DNA of 64,000 nucleotides from a virus, in IMG/VR virus record IMGVR_UViG_3300012936_000006, positions 1 to 64,000 of that record. One strand, written 5' to 3'. Shown one piece after another: positions 9,211-19,371 of this stretch (within the stretch, counting starts at the first letter, position 1; the number at the start of each line of letters is the position of its first letter). The position numbers were made by a program, and so were the translations under genes. The notes beneath the pieces were generated by a model. The model was not told where the DNA came from. It made no database searches and saw only the letters and a list, made by a program, of their open reading frames with translations.

Positions 9211-9222
9211 ACTATTTATATT
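9211..9222 (+). promoter_or_regulatory. Putative late promoter (ACTATTTATATT)
   Basis: A late motif copy 40 bases before the start of the 112-residue gene at 9251, and the likely start of the tape-measure and baseplate message. Confidence 0.6.
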
Positions 9223-9250
9223 AGAATTAACTTTGTTTGGAGGATACCAG

Positions 9251-9589
9251 ATGAATCAGCATGACGGTGATTTACAACCAATTGAAATTGACCTTGACAT
9301 TATGAACAAGGGAGAACTCAACGAAAGTTGGCTTTCTATGTTCGGAGGGGCAATTTCTGCAATTATGTCTAGAATGTTCGGAGGTGCTGCAATCCCAGTT
9401 AAGATTCGTGGCAATAAAGATCAGGTCAGGGATTTTGCTAAGACAATCGGTAGAGAAAAAAAATATATTAGAAGTGCTGCAAAATATGGTTTAAACGATC
9501 CTAAGACATATAAGGATAAGTTTAATCTTCGACAGTCAATTAAAAAGTTTGAGAGATCTACGGGGCTTAAATGGCCATTTAAAAACTAA
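9251..9589 (+). CDS. Conserved hypothetical protein upstream of tape measure
   Basis: A 112-residue protein of unknown function. It has a hydrophobic, Gly- and Met-rich segment (LSMFGGAISAIMSRMFGGAA), then VKIRGNKDQVRDFAK, and ends in FERSTGLKWPFKN. The start at 9251 is chosen because GGAGG (9239-9243) lies seven bases upstream, while the frame's earlier ATG at 9233 would precede that ribosome site. Its place just before the tape measure suggests a tail or virion role. Confidence 0.65.
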   Translation: MNQHDGDLQPIEIDLDIMNKGELNESWLSMFGGAISAIMSRMFGGAAIPVKIRGNKDQVRDFAKTIGREKKYIRSAAKYGLNDPKTYKDKFNLRQSIKKFERSTGLKWPFKN

Positions 9590-9608
9590 TATGTGAGGTG
9601 CGCTTTGA

Positions 9609-12600
9609 ATGTCAGATGAACAAACAACGAAATCGCTGCAAGAGCAAGCCCGTCTTCTGAAAGAACAAGAAGAGTCTCTCAAAAGAATAGCAGATCTTTA
9701 CAAAGAGCAGGGGTCACAAGCAGAGTCTGTTGCCGACGCCGTTGCTCATGCCGAGCGTGCAGAAAAAAATCAACTAAAGCATCTCACAACGAAAAGAGAC
9801 CTAGCTCAAAAGAACCTAGAGATAATCGAGGAACAAATTGGTGCAGGTGCTTTACAAGGTGACGAGGCTGCTCAGGCTATCGAAGCTGCAAACAAAAAAT
9901 TAGCTATTGAAGAAGATATTTTAAAAAATTTAGAAGATCAGATAGCAGCAGCTCAAAAACTTGCAGATGAATACCAGCGAGGCATAGATTCCGCTGAGAA
10001 CTCAGGGGCAAGAATTGCAAGCACATTGTTTGGTGTCGATGAGGGCTGGAAAAACACTTGGTGGGGAAATCTAGCTAGCGGAGATTTTTCTGCTAAAATT
10101 AGTGCGATGGGTAAAGGTTTTAAAACCGCCATGGCACCTGCAAATGTTCTTGGTGGGCTAATGATGAAGGTGCAAGAGTCCACGTTTGTCGCCGCCCTCG
10201 CATTTGATAACGCATCATCACAACTAGCAGCAGCAACGGGTCAAGGTACTCGCTACAACGACATGATCATGAGCGTGGCAGAGGAAACCAGATCCTTTGG
10301 TGTGGGTATTCAAGGAGCAGCAGCAGCAATTCAAGGCTTAAATGAGAGCATGTCTGGCTTTTCTCAGGTGTCCTCAGAAACACAAACAGCTTTAGTAAAA
10401 CAAGCCGCTACGCTTGAAAGACTCGGTGTGTCTGCTCAAACCACTGGTAAAATCACCGACCAGCTTACAAAGGGTATGGGTATGTCTGCCGAACAAGCGA
10501 TGCAGACAAATAATGAATTAGCAAGGGCTGCTATGGGCATTGGTGTTCCTGTTGGAAAGATGGCTCAGGAGTTTGAAAACGCTATGCCAGCACTTGCTCA
10601 CTACGGCAAAGAAGCACCAAAGATTTTCAAGAAAGTGATGGCTGCTGCCAAGGGGCTTGGTGTCGAGATGAACACCCTCTTGGGCTTTACCAGTCAGTTT
10701 GATACTTTTGAAGGTGCTGCAACCGCAGTAGGTAAATTAAATAATATTTTGGGTGGTGATCTTTTTAATTCTTATGAAATGATCAACGCTACAGAAGAAG
10801 AGCGAATTGAGTTGATGCTCAGGAACCTAGAGCTTTCTGGTAAGTCGTTTGACTCGATGGACAGATTCGAAAAGAAAGCCTTAGCAAACGCTGCCGGTAT
10901 CACAGATATGGCAGAGGCAAACAAACTTTTCAGCGGTGGTTTATCAGCTTATCAAAAAGCTCAGGCAGATGTTGAAGCTAATGCCGTATCTCAAAAAGAA
11001 TTAGAAAAAAGAACACAGGCTGCGGTATCGGTACAAGAAAAAATGAATCAGGTGTTCGAATCTTTTGCTATCTTAGTTCAGCCTATTGTCGAAGGATTAC
11101 ACAGTCTTTTTAATATTTTACTTAAAGTAAATGATATGACTGGTGGCATGCTGATGCCAATTCTTTTTGGTCTTGCGGGTGCATATTATGTTGTGGCGAA
11201 AGCAGCGGGTTTTAATGTAGCGGCAAAAAAAGCAGACATTGGTGCAACTTTAACCGAAACCGCTGTCACAAATGCAGATACTATTGCTAAGGGCGCACAT
11301 GCCGGTGCTACCGCAGCAGATACCGCCGCCACCGCTGGTGATACAATAGCAACCAACGCAAACAATGTTTCTAAAAACATGGGAATTGTAGCAACTTTGA
11401 GACAGGCAGCAGTAACAGCCATGTCAACTGCTAGAACAATCTTTAGCACCATCGCAGAAAAAGCCGCAGCAGCAGCAAGATTTCTTTTAGCTAAGGCTTC
11501 TGCTTTTGCTGCTGTCGCAATGGGTAAACAAGCCGTCGCTCAAAGTGCTGTGACCGCAACAGCGGCACCTGCGGGTGGAATGCTCGCTGCTTTAGCTGCT
11601 GGAATGGCTGCGCTTGGAACACCACCAGCACTGCTTGGTATTCTCGCAATGGCGGCACTTGCTGCTGGTATTGGACTCGTTGTAATCGGCATAGCTCTTG
11701 CAGTTAAGTCGATTGTAGGTATGGTTCAGACTTTTGCAGAAATGCCAGAACTTATTGTGCCTGCCACAATAGCTTTATTTGGATTCTTGGCTGGATTAAC
11801 TGCCGTCGTCTTGGGCGTCTCAGCACTTGCTCCTTTTGCCGCCGTCTTTATAGCAGCCGCTGCAAATATTAGTGCTGGTCTTATTGCGTTGAGCCCCGGA
11901 CTACTTATATTTTCTGTTGCTTTGGCAACCTTCGGAGCTGCACTAAAATTAATTGGTGGTAGAGAAATTGCTACAATGCTTGGTTTATCTTTGGCGATCT
12001 TCCCGTTTGCCATAGCCATGAATCTCGCTTCCGGGCTTATTGCTTCCGCTGCCATTGTGATGGCTCCGGGCATGATGATGCTTGGTGTCGGCTTTATGAT
12101 GCTTGGTGCAGGTCTAACAATCATGACACTTGCATTGCCAGCCATGGCATTATTAATTCCAATCTTGCCGATGTTTGCAGCAGCTTTATCAGCCTCGGCT
12201 GTACCTTTTGCTATTGGAGCAACATTGATTGGTGCAACTGCTGGATTGCTTGGTTTAGGGCTGGCACAGCTAGGATTAGGCTTACTTGTGGCTACGTTAG
12301 GAATCCCAGCGATGTTCTTACTAGCTTCTGCCCTACCTATTTTTGGAGCAGGATTAATTGCTGCCGCTCCTTCACTTGCACTGGGTGCAGCTTTGATTGC
12401 CCCTGTAGCCGGTGCTCTGGGTGCAGCATTTGCAATGCTGGGTGCTGGTGTCGCTTTAGCCACACTAGGAATACCGGGAATGTTTCTCTTAGCTGCCGCC
12501 TTGCCATTGTTTGCCTTGGGGCTTACTTATGCTGCACCAATGATGGTCGCAGCCGCTGTAGGTTTTGCACCCGCTGCTCTAATGCTGGGTCTCGGAATTG

Positions 12601-14489
12601 GCGCATTGGGTCTATCTCTTTTATTGTTCGATGAAGATACTTTAGAAATTATGACGGCAATGGTGATTGCCCTGCCGATCTTCGCTCTTGGCTTATTAGC
12701 GGGCTCAGCAATATTGGCGTTAGCTTCAATGGCTTTCTTGCTACCTGCCCTCGGTCTTGCTTTGGCATTGGGAGCTTTTGGTGTTGCTCTTAAACTTTTC
12801 GACGGTAAAACCCTAGAGATCATGACGGTGATGCCCTTGGCGTTGATACCTTTTTCAATTGGCTTATTGGCAGCGTCTTTTATTTTAAGCCTTGCCGCTG
12901 CTGCGTTTTTGACACCCGCTATTACTTTAGCCACCGCACTGGGTGCTTTTGGTCTTGCTCTGAAACTTTTTGGAGAAGAAGAAATTGCTGCAATGGGCTT
13001 CATAGCTTTAACTATTGTTCCGTTTGCTCTTGCGATGGGATTCGCAGGGAGGCTTCTTGCTTTTGCTGGTAAGTATACGGTCATCGGTGCAGCTTTTACA
13101 GCCGCAGCCCTTGCTATACTTGGACTAGGGGTAAGAGCGTTACCTAATAACTTTGCTGACATGCTTCTTGCAATCTCCATAGCACTTGTCCCGTTCGCTA
13201 CAGCACTTGCTTATGCTGCCCTACCGATGTTTATTGGTGGTATTCTGTTTGGAATAGGAGCACTCTCCATTTCACCGGGCTTGACCACTCTAGGTGATGC
13301 ATTCAGGACGCTACCAGAAAATATGGCGACCATGATGATGGGGCTGTCACAAGCGTTGGTGCCTTTTGCGACAGCAGTCAGAGAATCGGGTCTCAAAATG
13401 TTAATCGGAGGCGTACTCTTCGGTGCTGGTGCCTCGATACTTGCACCGGGTCTTATTACTCTTGGTGATGCATTTAAACAGCTTCCCGCAAACATGCCAG
13501 ATCTTATGGGTCAGTTGGCTCCAATATTGGTGCCTTTTGCGACAGCAGTAGCTGAGTCTGCTACTCCGATGTTCTTTGGCGCACCGCTCTTCGCTGTCGG
13601 TGCAATGATACTTTATCCGGGCTTGGTTGCTTTGGGTCGAGGATTCAAAGAGTTGACAGACAACATGCCAGATCTTATGGCTCAGTTGACAGAGGTGATG
13701 CCGCCGTTTGCAAGTGCATTGTTAGGCTCAGGGTTTGCTTTTATTCTTGGTGCAATGATGTGGTCAACTGGTGCATTAATTTTAGCACCGGGAATGTATG
13801 CACTATCTGGTTCGTTCATGGAGTTCGCTTTAGCACTCGTAATGATCGCTCCACATATAGAAATGATGACGCCATTAGCGCACGCTCTTCAAGAAATGGG
13901 CAAAGCTATGTTGTCTTTTGGGTTGGATATTGTTAGTTTTGGATTAATGTCGATTGGGTTATTCCCAGTGTTTAAGATTGGACTGGGTATGATGATTAGT
14001 ACCATTAAAGACTTATCAGCCGCACTAGAGACAGTTCCATTCGAGAAAACAAGAGCAATTGCAGATTTCCTTAACGGCTTGGTTTCGCTCACTGGATTAG
14101 AAAACATTGCAGACACAATGTTTACAGTCGCTCAGGGTGTGGGTGTAGTTTCTGATGCGCTGAGAGATTTGCCAGCAGAGCAGACGATTGCGATGAGTCA
14201 GCTTATGACTTCTGTTGCAGAGGCATCAGTTAAAGTCACGCCGGAAGGGGTTGAAAATGTTAAGAACTTGGTAGAGCAAGCATCAGTTTATGCTAGCGTG
14301 CAGGCTGAGTTTAAAGCACCATCAGTAGACGCTTTTGTTCAGGCGTTGAAACAGGTGAATTCGGACAATGCTTCTTCAGGTTCTGGTTCGGGATCTGGTA
14401 AAGATATTATCTTAGAGTTGAATGGTCGAGAGCTTGGAAAAGCTATTGATGTTCATTTAGAAGATAAACACAACCTCAGAACTAATTAA
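9609..14489 (+). CDS. 29: Tail tape measure protein
   Basis: A 1626-residue tail tape measure protein, the extended molecule that sets tail length during assembly. The first 130 residues are coiled-coil (Glu, Lys and Ala rich). Residues of about 500-1400 are a long run of hydrophobic Ala/Gly/Leu/Ile segments with recurring patterns such as MLGAGL and LALGAFGVALKLF. The C-terminus is hydrophilic and Ser/Gly rich. T4 gp29 has 590 residues, so the tail should be much longer than T4's. It is the longest gene in the window and lies between tube and baseplate genes as expected. Several reverse-strand open frames inside it are by-products of its composition. Confidence 0.88.
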   Translation: MSDEQTTKSLQEQARLLKEQEESLKRIADLYKEQGSQAESVADAVAHAERAEKNQLKHLTTKRDLAQKNLEIIEEQIGAGALQGDEAAQAIEAANKKLAIEEDILKNLEDQIAAAQKLADEYQRGIDSAENSGARIASTLFGVDEGWKNTWWGNLASGDFSAKISAMGKGFKTAMAPANVLGGLMMKVQESTFVAALAFDNASSQLAAATGQGTRYNDMIMSVAEETRSFGVGIQGAAAAIQGLNESMSGFSQVSSETQTALVKQAATLERLGVSAQTTGKITDQLTKGMGMSAEQAMQTNNELARAAMGIGVPVGKMAQEFENAMPALAHYGKEAPKIFKKVMAAAKGLGVEMNTLLGFTSQFDTFEGAATAVGKLNNILGGDLFNSYEMINATEEERIELMLRNLELSGKSFDSMDRFEKKALANAAGITDMAEANKLFSGGLSAYQKAQADVEANAVSQKELEKRTQAAVSVQEKMNQVFESFAILVQPIVEGLHSLFNILLKVNDMTGGMLMPILFGLAGAYYVVAKAAGFNVAAKKADIGATLTETAVTNADTIAKGAHAGATAADTAATAGDTIATNANNVSKNMGIVATLRQAAVTAMSTARTIFSTIAEKAAAAARFLLAKASAFAAVAMGKQAVAQSAVTATAAPAGGMLAALAAGMAALGTPPALLGILAMAALAAGIGLVVIGIALAVKSIVGMVQTFAEMPELIVPATIALFGFLAGLTAVVLGVSALAPFAAVFIAAAANISAGLIALSPGLLIFSVALATFGAALKLIGGREIATMLGLSLAIFPFAIAMNLASGLIASAAIVMAPGMMMLGVGFMMLGAGLTIMTLALPAMALLIPILPMFAAALSASAVPFAIGATLIGATAGLLGLGLAQLGLGLLVATLGIPAMFLLASALPIFGAGLIAAAPSLALGAALIAPVAGALGAAFAMLGAGVALATLGIPGMFLLAAALPLFALGLTYAAPMMVAAAVGFAPAALMLGLGIGALGLSLLLFDEDTLEIMTAMVIALPIFALGLLAGSAILALASMAFLLPALGLALALGAFGVALKLFDGKTLEIMTVMPLALIPFSIGLLAASFILSLAAAAFLTPAITLATALGAFGLALKLFGEEEIAAMGFIALTIVPFALAMGFAGRLLAFAGKYTVIGAAFTAAALAILGLGVRALPNNFADMLLAISIALVPFATALAYAALPMFIGGILFGIGALSISPGLTTLGDAFRTLPENMATMMMGLSQALVPFATAVRESGLKMLIGGVLFGAGASILAPGLITLGDAFKQLPANMPDLMGQLAPILVPFATAVAESATPMFFGAPLFAVGAMILYPGLVALGRGFKELTDNMPDLMAQLTEVMPPFASALLGSGFAFILGAMMWSTGALILAPGMYALSGSFMEFALALVMIAPHIEMMTPLAHALQEMGKAMLSFGLDIVSFGLMSIGLFPVFKIGLGMMISTIKDLSAALETVPFEKTRAIADFLNGLVSLTGLENIADTMFTVAQGVGVVSDALRDLPAEQTIAMSQLMTSVAEASVKVTPEGVENVKNLVEQASVYASVQAEFKAPSVDAFVQALKQVNSDNASSGSGSGSGKDIILELNGRELGKAIDVHLEDKHNLRTN

Positions 14490-14507
14490 AAAAGCGGAGG
14501 ATAAAAA

Positions 14508-15245
14508 ATGGCAATGCCACCCCTTACACCGGGATCATATTATGATGGACCCGAAGCACAAATTGGAAGAGGGCAGACAGTTGAGTTTATGTCTGTTCTT
14601 ACGGGAGAGATTATCTCATTCCCAGCTTTTATTACTGACTTTCAAGATAGTTACGAGTCTAATTGGAACACAGAAGATGTTTATGGTCGAATGGACCCTA
14701 TTCAAACATTCAAGGGAACTACTAGAACAATTTCTATTGCGTGGGATTGCGTAGCTGCCGACGGCGCAGAGGCTGAAGCGAACATGGATAAGTGTACGAA
14801 GTTGTTTAGAATGTTGTACCCGTCTTACGAGGGCTCTACGATGCGTGGCGCACCAATTTTAAAACTAAAGTTTGTTAATTTAGTTAATAATGCTTCAGCG
14901 GGTGCTCACACGGCTGGCGTCAAAGAGTCGGGATTGGTTGGCTCCGTTGCTGGGTTCACATATTCACCAGATTTAGACTCTGGTTTTTTCGAGGGAGATA
15001 AGGGATATGCTGTGTACCCACAAACTCTTAATCTAGAGTGTACTTTTACGGTAATGCACACTCACGATCTGGGAGAAAATGCAGCCGGTGGCACAAGGTT
15101 TCCAGAGAACTGGCCTTATAACAAGAAACAGCCGGGACCAAAACCCCCTGCATCTAAAAACACCAAGGCTAAGCCAGAAAAAAGCGCACCTGTCGGCTCT
15201 GATGGTCGTAAGGCAGAAGAAGCAATAAAGAAGCAAGGAGGGTAG
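14508..15245 (+). CDS. Baseplate/tail-tube junction protein
   Basis: A 245-residue virion protein. The key segment is EIISFPAFITDFQDSYESNW, followed by EDVYGRMDPIQTFKGTTR and TISIAWDC. This pattern is frequent in marine myoviruses downstream of the tape measure and resembles tube-fold baseplate proteins such as T4 gp48 and gp54, which start the tail tube. The C-terminal 45 residues are a Lys/Pro-rich tail. GGAGG lies seven bases before the ATG. I am confident it is a tail component but not which T4 counterpart it matches. Confidence 0.6.
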   Translation: MAMPPLTPGSYYDGPEAQIGRGQTVEFMSVLTGEIISFPAFITDFQDSYESNWNTEDVYGRMDPIQTFKGTTRTISIAWDCVAADGAEAEANMDKCTKLFRMLYPSYEGSTMRGAPILKLKFVNLVNNASAGAHTAGVKESGLVGSVAGFTYSPDLDSGFFEGDKGYAVYPQTLNLECTFTVMHTHDLGENAAGGTRFPENWPYNKKQPGPKPPASKNTKAKPEKSAPVGSDGRKAEEAIKKQGG

Positions 15246-15251
15246 TTGGCA

Positions 15252-15584
15252 ATGGCACGAAAAGATCAAGCAACGGTTGTAAACAGGGATGAGTTATACG
15301 ATGAGGTTTTTCGCAAGAGAGGCGTGAAATTTATTAGACACTATCCAACGCCACAAATGAGAGAAATGTCTATCGATCTTACTTCTCAGGTAGAGCAAAT
15401 CTCTCATGTTTGGTCTGTTGGTGATCGATTCTTTAAGCTGGCATTCAAGCACTATGGAGACCCTTCGCTTTGGTGGATTATTGCCAGATTCAATTCTAAG
15501 CCCACAGAATCTCACTTAGAGATAGGAGACATTGTTCAAATACCAGTTCCTTTAACCGATGCTTTGAGAATCATGAGGGCGTAA
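15252..15584 (+). CDS. Baseplate wedge gp53/LysM-like protein
   Basis: A 110-residue protein with the segment FKHYGDPSLWWIIARFN followed by EIGDIVQIPVPL. This is the short motif shared by gp53-type baseplate wedge proteins and LysM-like phage baseplate proteins. The ATG at 15252 is preferred to the TTG at 15246 because AAGGAGGG (15235-15242) gives nine bases of spacing to the ATG. It starts six bases after the preceding stop and ends one base before the next gene. Confidence 0.6.
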   Translation: MARKDQATVVNRDELYDEVFRKRGVKFIRHYPTPQMREMSIDLTSQVEQISHVWSVGDRFFKLAFKHYGDPSLWWIIARFNSKPTESHLEIGDIVQIPVPLTDALRIMRA

Positions 15585-15585
15585 A

Positions 15586-18102
15586 ATGTCTAAGAAAGAA
15601 GTCAATGATGAACAGAAAGCTCATGAGCGTAGACTCAATGAGCAGTGTTTTATGCTAGCCAACCTCGATGTGTTTCAGGGGTGGGGAGAGCCAACGGGCT
15701 ACGGCACTATGCTAAAGCTCAAGGGCGGCGATCCAGTAAAGTTTATTACTAGATTGGTAGCTAGAAAAAACCTCCAAAACATCATGGATCTCAAACCGGT
15801 GGAGGTTTCAAAGCTTGTTCCTTACATAAAGATATTCAAAGTGTTCTATGAGACCGAAGATTCAAAAGGTGATGAGTACGAGATGATTTTTGAAAACTCA
15901 TTACAGAATTCTACAGTAGATGCGATGCTAACAAATCGAAAAGGTCGTGGCACTGGCGTGGGCATTAAAAGTTTTGAATTTAATTTGCTGGGTGGTAATC
16001 CGGTCGAAGCAGATAGGATGGTTGAGGCTAAGCTAGTATTATATTTTCAATCGATGGACGATCTTTTAAAAAGTGTAGAATCAAAACCATCCGTAGGATC
16101 GGGCAAATCAAAGAAAGTTAAATATATTGATTTGATTTATCAAAATAAACAATTTAATAAAGCTCCGTGTACAGGGGACAGCACTTATAATAATAAATAT
16201 TTTAGAATTAAAACAACAGTTGGGTGGTCAGCACCACCGGGGGCAGATGAAAGTACGAAAGCAGCCGCAAAAACTTTAGATCAGGCGTCTCAAACATTGT
16301 TTCTAACAATGACAAAACATGAGATTGCTTTTGATGAATATGGCACTGCAACTCTGACAATTGATTATATGGCAGCTCCTGAAGGTGTGATGGCAAACCC
16401 CAAAGCAGACATTTTATCTGATTTTGGAATGGCTCATGTTGGTGGCTTTCTTGGCTTGGGTGGTGACAATAAAACATTCTCAAGAGAGGCACTACAAAAG
16501 AAGCTTAATGCTGCTCGTCATTCAAAAAAGAATGCTTGCAAGGATGATAAAGAAGATCGTCAAGAAGACATTGATAAACTTGAAGACTTAATAGCAGAGG
16601 TTGATGCATCTAGATATGCAAAGTTTCTCGAAGGGCTAGAAGATTTAGGCGGGATTTATTTTATTGATGTTCCTCATGATCAGGTCGATGCCTACACAGA
16701 TAGTTCTTTTTTTGGTCTTATCGGTGGTAATGTAGCTTCTAGACAAGAGCAAATTAAGCAGAGAGTTAAAAAGATGCGTGAAGCTAGGGACTCAAATCCA
16801 TCGTGGGTAAAGGACGGAAAACGAGAGTCACCAAGAGGTCAGTTTGGCGACGTAGCAAAGGCAGCAAAAGAGCTAGCCAAAGATAGAAATGATAAGGATG
16901 CAAAAAAAGATGCTGTCAAGGAACTTTCAGAGGACACACAGACCAGTGAAGGTGGCACCGGGTTTTGGGGTTCTCTTGCAAATGCTCTACCCGGAGAAGA
17001 TAGCTACCCACCCCATAATCATGTTAGAATTAATTATATTTTTCTGGGAACAATTCTTCACTTGGCTTTTACTGCTGCTGCAAAAGGCACATCCTTGAAA
17101 GAGATTAGAAATATTGTAGGTCCGTTTGACTATAGAGATCCTATCTCTGGCAGCAGAAAAAACATTTGTCTGGCAGACGTTCCAATCGCACTCAACATGT
17201 TCAAGATGTGGTTTTTTGAAAACTGCGTGATCCCACAAAGACAGTCTTGGGTACTCAAGGATTTTTTACAAAACCTTATAGCCTCACTAGTCCAGCCAGC
17301 CATGGGCGAAGATTGCTTTGGTGCCTGCGCTACCGGATTTAAGTCTAGGTTGAACTCTAGAATTCTTGAATTACCACTAACAGATAACAAAGAATGTAGA
17401 ATTACTGGAACTAAAAGTGTCTCATCCTTCGGCGGCGGTGGTACGCAGTCAATGGAAGGTAAAAAGATAAAAGACTATCCATCTGGGGTCAACGCAACAG
17501 GATTAGAATCTGGGAGTTATTTATTTTTATATTCTTCGGGGGCATCGACTAATCTAGGACCACCAAAGTCTGGAACGAGAAAAGATCGTGATGCAAAAGA
17601 GGGAGTTTATCATTTCGTTATTGGTGCCGACAGAGGTTTGGTTAAAAAGATTAATTTCAGCAGAATGGATGCTCCGCACATTCAGGCGTCACGAATTGCT
17701 GGGCAAACTTCTGGTTATAGAAGAGAGGCTTATAACGCTGACGTTGATCTTGTAGGAAACTGCATGTTTGTTCCGGGCTCATTAGTTTTTATTGATCCCG
17801 GTGCGTTTACTTCAGGCGGGGATTCAGGAACTGAAGGATCGGCAGCAAACGTATTAGGTATCGGCGGGTATTATTTAGTCGTGAAAGCCGAAAACTTTAT
17901 AGAAGCTGGAAAATTTGAAACAAAACTAACCTGCAAACACCAGTCTTTTGGCACTGGGTTCAAAGCAAAGATTGATCAATATTGCCAACCAGAGAAGAGA
18001 GGCAAGGAATCATGCCCCGATGCATGCAAAGAAGAAGAAGAAGAAGCACCAACGGCACCAACGAAAAAGCCGGAAGGTGAAAAACCAGCAGGTGTTGTAT
18101 AA
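15586..18102 (+). CDS. Large baseplate hub-like structural protein
   Basis: An 838-residue virion protein. The N-terminal half contains GVGIKSFEFNLLGGNPVEAD followed by KLVLYFQSMDDLL, a pattern recurrent in marine myovirus baseplate proteins. The C-terminal part (DVDLVGNCMFVPGSLVFIDP, then GIGGYYLVVKAENF and TKLTCKHQSFGTG) resembles the last domain of gp27/gp44-type baseplate hub proteins. The middle has a charged coiled-coil around residues 300-460. It ends in a Lys/Glu/Pro-rich tail. The hub assignment is inference from context and pattern. Confidence 0.55.
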   Translation: MSKKEVNDEQKAHERRLNEQCFMLANLDVFQGWGEPTGYGTMLKLKGGDPVKFITRLVARKNLQNIMDLKPVEVSKLVPYIKIFKVFYETEDSKGDEYEMIFENSLQNSTVDAMLTNRKGRGTGVGIKSFEFNLLGGNPVEADRMVEAKLVLYFQSMDDLLKSVESKPSVGSGKSKKVKYIDLIYQNKQFNKAPCTGDSTYNNKYFRIKTTVGWSAPPGADESTKAAAKTLDQASQTLFLTMTKHEIAFDEYGTATLTIDYMAAPEGVMANPKADILSDFGMAHVGGFLGLGGDNKTFSREALQKKLNAARHSKKNACKDDKEDRQEDIDKLEDLIAEVDASRYAKFLEGLEDLGGIYFIDVPHDQVDAYTDSSFFGLIGGNVASRQEQIKQRVKKMREARDSNPSWVKDGKRESPRGQFGDVAKAAKELAKDRNDKDAKKDAVKELSEDTQTSEGGTGFWGSLANALPGEDSYPPHNHVRINYIFLGTILHLAFTAAAKGTSLKEIRNIVGPFDYRDPISGSRKNICLADVPIALNMFKMWFFENCVIPQRQSWVLKDFLQNLIASLVQPAMGEDCFGACATGFKSRLNSRILELPLTDNKECRITGTKSVSSFGGGGTQSMEGKKIKDYPSGVNATGLESGSYLFLYSSGASTNLGPPKSGTRKDRDAKEGVYHFVIGADRGLVKKINFSRMDAPHIQASRIAGQTSGYRREAYNADVDLVGNCMFVPGSLVFIDPGAFTSGGDSGTEGSAANVLGIGGYYLVVKAENFIEAGKFETKLTCKHQSFGTGFKAKIDQYCQPEKRGKESCPDACKEEEEEAPTAPTKKPEGEKPAGVV

Positions 18103-19364
18103 TGAAAAATCAATTTCTTTTCGACAATGAAGACATTACATATCCAAAGGGCAGCAATAGATTGCGAGCTTATGGGTCTTTTTATTTTAGGGACATATAC
18201 GACTGCTACATCTTTAGAGATGCCAAGGCAGATTTGTGGTATAATAAAGAGTTTCAGTTTTTTGGCAGAGTTAACGATCAAAAGCAAGTCGTTGTGGTGT
18301 CCGAGGCGGATCTGAGGCAGCTTCCGAACACCAAAGAGACAATCTTAGTATTGCCGCCGGTTGCTGAAGCGTTTAGGCAGATGAGTGAGTATATAAACAG
18401 GGCTGTTTTTAGGGGTGATATAGAAAAAAAGGGATCTTTACTGGCAGAGCTAAAGGCTAAGCGGGGTTTTAAGAGTGCTCACAAGTCGTACAAAGATTAC
18501 AACTCAGCACTGTACGCAACATTTACAGGTGAGTTTATGAACTCGTCCAGAGATCGAAAGTTTCGAGATTTTGAATCTTTTATTGAAATATATCTTGACT
18601 TTTTTCTTAGAACTGGTAACTTTATTCCTTGGACTAGGGAGGGTTTTTTGTTATCAAAAAATTCATCACCGCTATACAGTGGAATGTGTATAGAGATTGA
18701 CAAGGCAGATCATTCAGATGATAAATTAAAAGCAAAGTATGTTAATGACAAGAATTTTAATTTTTTCAAAAAGGTGGCTAATCGATATGGTTTTATACTT
18801 GACAAAAATGCACCATGGAGACTGATACCTGACTTGAATTCTAGAGGCATGATAAGGGCTATGAAGAAAACAGGCACAAGCCCAGAAAAGTTTTATGATG
18901 ATTATTTCGTAAAGACTCATGAGTGGGAATTACAAAATTTTAAACATGTTCTGTGGGGATGGTATAATAGCTATGTTAGTGCAAACCCATATGTTCAAGT
19001 TATAGATCTTGACAGAGAATCGACAGAGCCAGAGTTAGAGAAAAGAGAAGCCTATACGGAAGAGCAGCTTTTTGCTCGATACTCTGATCACTACTTTATT
19101 AAGCTTTATATTTACATGAGGGCGATAGAGACAAACCAAGGATGGGAGCAGGGTACTTTTGATAGAGTCGTGCATCGAGCCCGAGAGATCTTGAGGTATC
19201 AGGGCTTGAAAAGAGCAATGCTCTATGTACACAAAAACATCGATCCCTGTAGCGAGAAGATGACCAGAGAACTTTTTGATCAAAAGTCCTTGACAAGAAA
19301 AGCATTGAATGCTATATTATTGGAAGGAAATAAAAAATACCAAAACCCTTTCAGTTATTACTAG
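18102..19364 (+). CDS. Conserved virion-region protein, function unknown
   Basis: A 420-residue protein whose ATG overlaps the preceding stop codon (TAATG). A central block reads FFLRTGNFIPWTREGFLLSK, then SPLYSGMCIEI, then KNAPWRLIPDLNS. I recall similar uncharacterised proteins in the structural regions of marine T4-like phages. No catalytic motif is visible. Position and tight coupling to the hub-like gene suggest a baseplate or tail-fibre attachment role, but this is inference. Confidence 0.55.
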   Translation: MKNQFLFDNEDITYPKGSNRLRAYGSFYFRDIYDCYIFRDAKADLWYNKEFQFFGRVNDQKQVVVVSEADLRQLPNTKETILVLPPVAEAFRQMSEYINRAVFRGDIEKKGSLLAELKAKRGFKSAHKSYKDYNSALYATFTGEFMNSSRDRKFRDFESFIEIYLDFFLRTGNFIPWTREGFLLSKNSSPLYSGMCIEIDKADHSDDKLKAKYVNDKNFNFFKKVANRYGFILDKNAPWRLIPDLNSRGMIRAMKKTGTSPEKFYDDYFVKTHEWELQNFKHVLWGWYNSYVSANPYVQVIDLDRESTEPELEKREAYTEEQLFARYSDHYFIKLYIYMRAIETNQGWEQGTFDRVVHRAREILRYQGLKRAMLYVHKNIDPCSEKMTRELFDQKSLTRKALNAILLEGNKKYQNPFSYY

Positions 19365-19371
19365 GCGATAA

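Noticed and set aside
11726-13495. Long reverse-strand open frames opposite the tape measure
   Set aside because: They mirror the Ala/Gly/Leu-rich repeats of the tape measure gene, have no ribosome sites and give low-complexity Ala/Pro/Lys proteins.
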